Assembly: GCA_964342155.1 (NCBI GenBank)
Contig: CAYFEQ010000005.1
Span: 34,615-98,614, forward strand
Source: GCA-2701705 sp964342155
GTDB taxonomy: Bacteria > Pseudomonadota > Gammaproteobacteria > GCA-002705445 > GCA-002716945
DNA: 64,000 nt
Reading direction: 5' to 3'
In this document: one piece after another, positions 62,322 through 64,000 of the stretch
How the letters are laid out: each line of letters begins with the position of its first letter
Position numbering within the stretch: the first letter of the stretch is position 1
The notes under the pieces: generated by a model
What the model was told of the DNA's origin: nothing
The model's input: the letters and a program-made list of their open reading frames with translations, nothing else
Database searches by the model: none
Position numbers and translations under genes: made by a program

Positions 62322-64000
62322 TTAATAAGTCCTTGCTTTTAATTTAACTGTTTCAACATCATTAGTTAAAGTATCTAGTTGTACAGGTCTATAATCAAAC
62401 TTTTCTTTACCATTTTCATCAATCCAAATCAAAGTATGTTTGAGCCATTGTTTGTCATCCCTATCAGGATAATCATCTCGAGCATGACTACCTCGACTTT
62501 CTTTTCTATTATGGGCAGAGTAAAGCGTTGCCAGCGATTGTAGTAATAAATTATTAAGCTCTAGTGTTTCAACTAAATCTGTATTCCAGATTAGAGATTT
62601 GTCAGAAACATTAATATTTTTGAATGAATTAAAAATATCTTTCATAATGCTTATTCCTTTCTTTAGCATTTCCTCATCCCTATATACTGGTGCATAACGT
62701 TGCATTGTTTTTTGCATTTGATCTCTTAGTTCTGAAGTTTTAATATCTCCTGAACCATTTCTTATTGAATCAAATTGATTTAAAGATTTTTCAATATTTG
62801 AAATTTTTAAGTCAACATGAGTCTTAGGTTTATCTTTTAATAATTCAATTGCTCTTTCTGAAGCTGAACGACCAAAAACTATTAAATCAAGTAGTGAGTT
62901 TGAGCCTAATCTATTTGCTCCGTGTACCGAAACACAAGCTCCCTCTCCGATAGCCATTAACCCTTCAACCGAAGAAGTATTTTGCCCATTATTTAAAACT
63001 TCAGTGTTGTAGTTTGTTGGTACGCCCCCCATGTTGTAATGCACAGTTGGTATAACCGGTATTGGATCTTTTGTTGCATCTATTCCTGCAAAAATTCTAG
63101 CTGTTTCTGCAATACCTGGTAACTTTTCATTAATAATTTTATTATCTAAATGTTCTAGATGTAGGTTGACATAATCTCTGTCTGGACCTATTCCTCTTCC
63201 TTCATTAACTTCTATTTGTATAGCTCTACTTACAACGTCTCTAGATGCAAGATCTTTTGCTTTTGGCGCATAAATAGGCATAAATCTTTCTCCTTCTGAG
63301 TTTGTTAAATAACCACCCTCTCCTCGTGCGCCTTCTGTTATCAAACATCCAGCCCCATAAATGCCGGTGGGATGAAATTGAACAAATTCCATGTCTTGTA
63401 ATGGCAAATTAGCCCTTAAAACCATACCACTTCCATCTCCAGTGCAGGTATGTGCTGATGTTGAAGAGAGATAGGCTCTTCCATATCCGCCAGTAGCTAA
63501 AATGACAATATGGGCTTGAAAAAAATGTATTGAACCATCCTCTAAACACCATGCTAAAACACCAACACATTTTTTATCTTGAAAAACTAGATCTAATACA
63601 AAATATTCAATAAAAAAATCTACATTATTTTTTATAGATTGAGAATAAAGAGTATGCAATATAGCATGTCCTGTCCTATCCGCAGCAGCACAAGTTCGTT
63701 GAGCTATACCTTCACCAAAGTTTGTTGTCATTCCACCAAAAGGACGTTGGTAGATTTTACCTTCTTGAGTTCTAGAAAATGGTACACCATAATGTTCTAA
63801 TTCAATAATTGCATCAACAGCATTCTTGCACATATATTCAATTGAATCTTGATCACCTAACCAATCAGAACCTTTAACCGTATCATACATATGCCATCTC
63901 CAATCATCATCTCCCATATTGCCTAGAGCGCCGCTGATTCCTCCTTGAGCTGCAACAGTATGACTTCTAGTTGGAAAAACTTTTGATATACAAGCTACTG
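62322..64000 (-). CDS. sdhA: Succinate dehydrogenase flavoprotein subunit (N-terminus beyond window edge)
   Basis: The frame is open to the window edge, adding 27 residues upstream of the internal Met at 63917; the true start is outside. RSHTVAAQGGISGALGN holds the His that binds FAD covalently. HPTGIYGAGCLITEGARGEGG and GLMAIGEGACVSVHGANRLG follow, along with the active-site Arg/His regions and the C-terminal helical domain. It oxidises succinate to fumarate. Membrane anchors sdhC and sdhD would lie to the right. Confidence 0.97.
   Translation of the reverse strand, partial: VACISKVFPTRSHTVAAQGGISGALGNMGDDDWRWHMYDTVKGSDWLGDQDSIEYMCKNAVDAIIELEHYGVPFSRTQEGKIYQRPFGGMTTNFGEGIAQRTCAAADRTGHAILHTLYSQSIKNNVDFFIEYFVLDLVFQDKKCVGVLAWCLEDGSIHFFQAHIVILATGGYGRAYLSSTSAHTCTGDGSGMVLRANLPLQDMEFVQFHPTGIYGAGCLITEGARGEGGYLTNSEGERFMPIYAPKAKDLASRDVVSRAIQIEVNEGRGIGPDRDYVNLHLEHLDNKIINEKLPGIAETARIFAGIDATKDPIPVIPTVHYNMGGVPTNYNTEVLNNGQNTSSVEGLMAIGEGACVSVHGANRLGSNSLLDLIVFGRSASERAIELLKDKPKTHVDLKISNIEKSLNQFDSIRNGSGDIKTSELRDQMQKTMQRYAPVYRDEEMLKKGISIMKDIFNSFKNINVSDKSLIWNTDLVETLELNNLLLQSLATLYSAHNRKESRGSHARDDYPDRDDKQWLKHTLIWIDENGKEKFDYRPVQLDTLTNDVETVKLKARTY

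Noticed and set aside
1..64000. CRISPR array, insertion sequence, prophage or integron
   Set aside because: No regularly spaced repeats, transposase, integrase or phage structural gene was seen on either strand.

Overview
The window is strongly AT-rich, densely packed bacterial DNA with no intergenic stretch longer than about 260 bases and no mobile element, CRISPR array or rRNA. The housekeeping half has gammaproteobacterial neighbourhoods (sdhA-sdhB-sdhE, pdxJ-acpS-cysM, methyltransferase-rnhA-dnaQ beside mltD, recA-recX-alaS-lysC-csrA-tRNA-Ser, smpB beside ratA-rnfH, grpE-dnaK-dnaJ-dapB, fabD-fabG-acpP-fabF-pabC-tmk-holB). Many stop/start overlaps, very short gaps and low GC suggest a streamlined, probably marine, gammaproteobacterium of the SAR86 kind. 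That placement is inference, because no rRNA is present.

Region 1 (1 to about 22,900, all + strand) is a surface-polysaccharide locus. It holds a probable sulfotransferase end, a truncated pyruvate-kinase-like protein, an APS kinase, a heparinase II/III-like protein split in two, an AsnB-type amidotransferase, two glycosyltransferases, a deacetylase, a Wzy-like polymerase, a UDP-sulfoquinovose synthase (SQD1 family), sugar epimerases and a wbpV-wbpL-wbpM-like initiation trio. These are followed by a KdsA-like synthase, a CBS-only protein, a KdsB-like CMP-transferase, two SDRs, an HpcH/HpaI aldolase, a TylF-like methyltransferase and a DegT aminotransferase. Together they suggest a sulfated and/or sulfonated surface glycan containing a 2-keto-3-deoxy sugar acid. 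The KdsA and KdsB homologues both differ at normally conserved substrate-site motifs, so the acid may not be ordinary KDO.

Region 2 (22,898 to 25,543, + strand) encodes a TupBCA tungstate ABC transporter and a small DCC-family protein. Region 3 (25,545 to 29,539, - strand) has a second polysaccharide deacetylase, a NodU/CmcH-type carbamoyltransferase, a mannose-1-phosphate guanylyltransferase-like protein and a small lipoprotein; it probably adds further glycan decoration.

Region 4 (29,637 to 42,422, - strand) is a long co-directional run: secreted nuclease, metX, holB, tmk, pabC, the fab genes, dapB, dnaJ, dnaK, grpE and hrcA. Region 5 (42,452 to 64,000) is core housekeeping on both strands: ispG, sseA, tRNA-Arg(UCU), rmuC, tRNA-Ser(GCU), csrA, lysC, alaS, recX, recA, pncC, nadK, fur, rnfH, ratA, a sodium symporter, smpB, dnaQ, rnhA, a methyltransferase, mltD, cysM, acpS, pdxJ, sdhE, sdhB and the start-truncated sdhA. 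A run of 100 Ns (56,943 to 57,042) is a scaffold gap that removes the first half of rnhA and the end of the methyltransferase.
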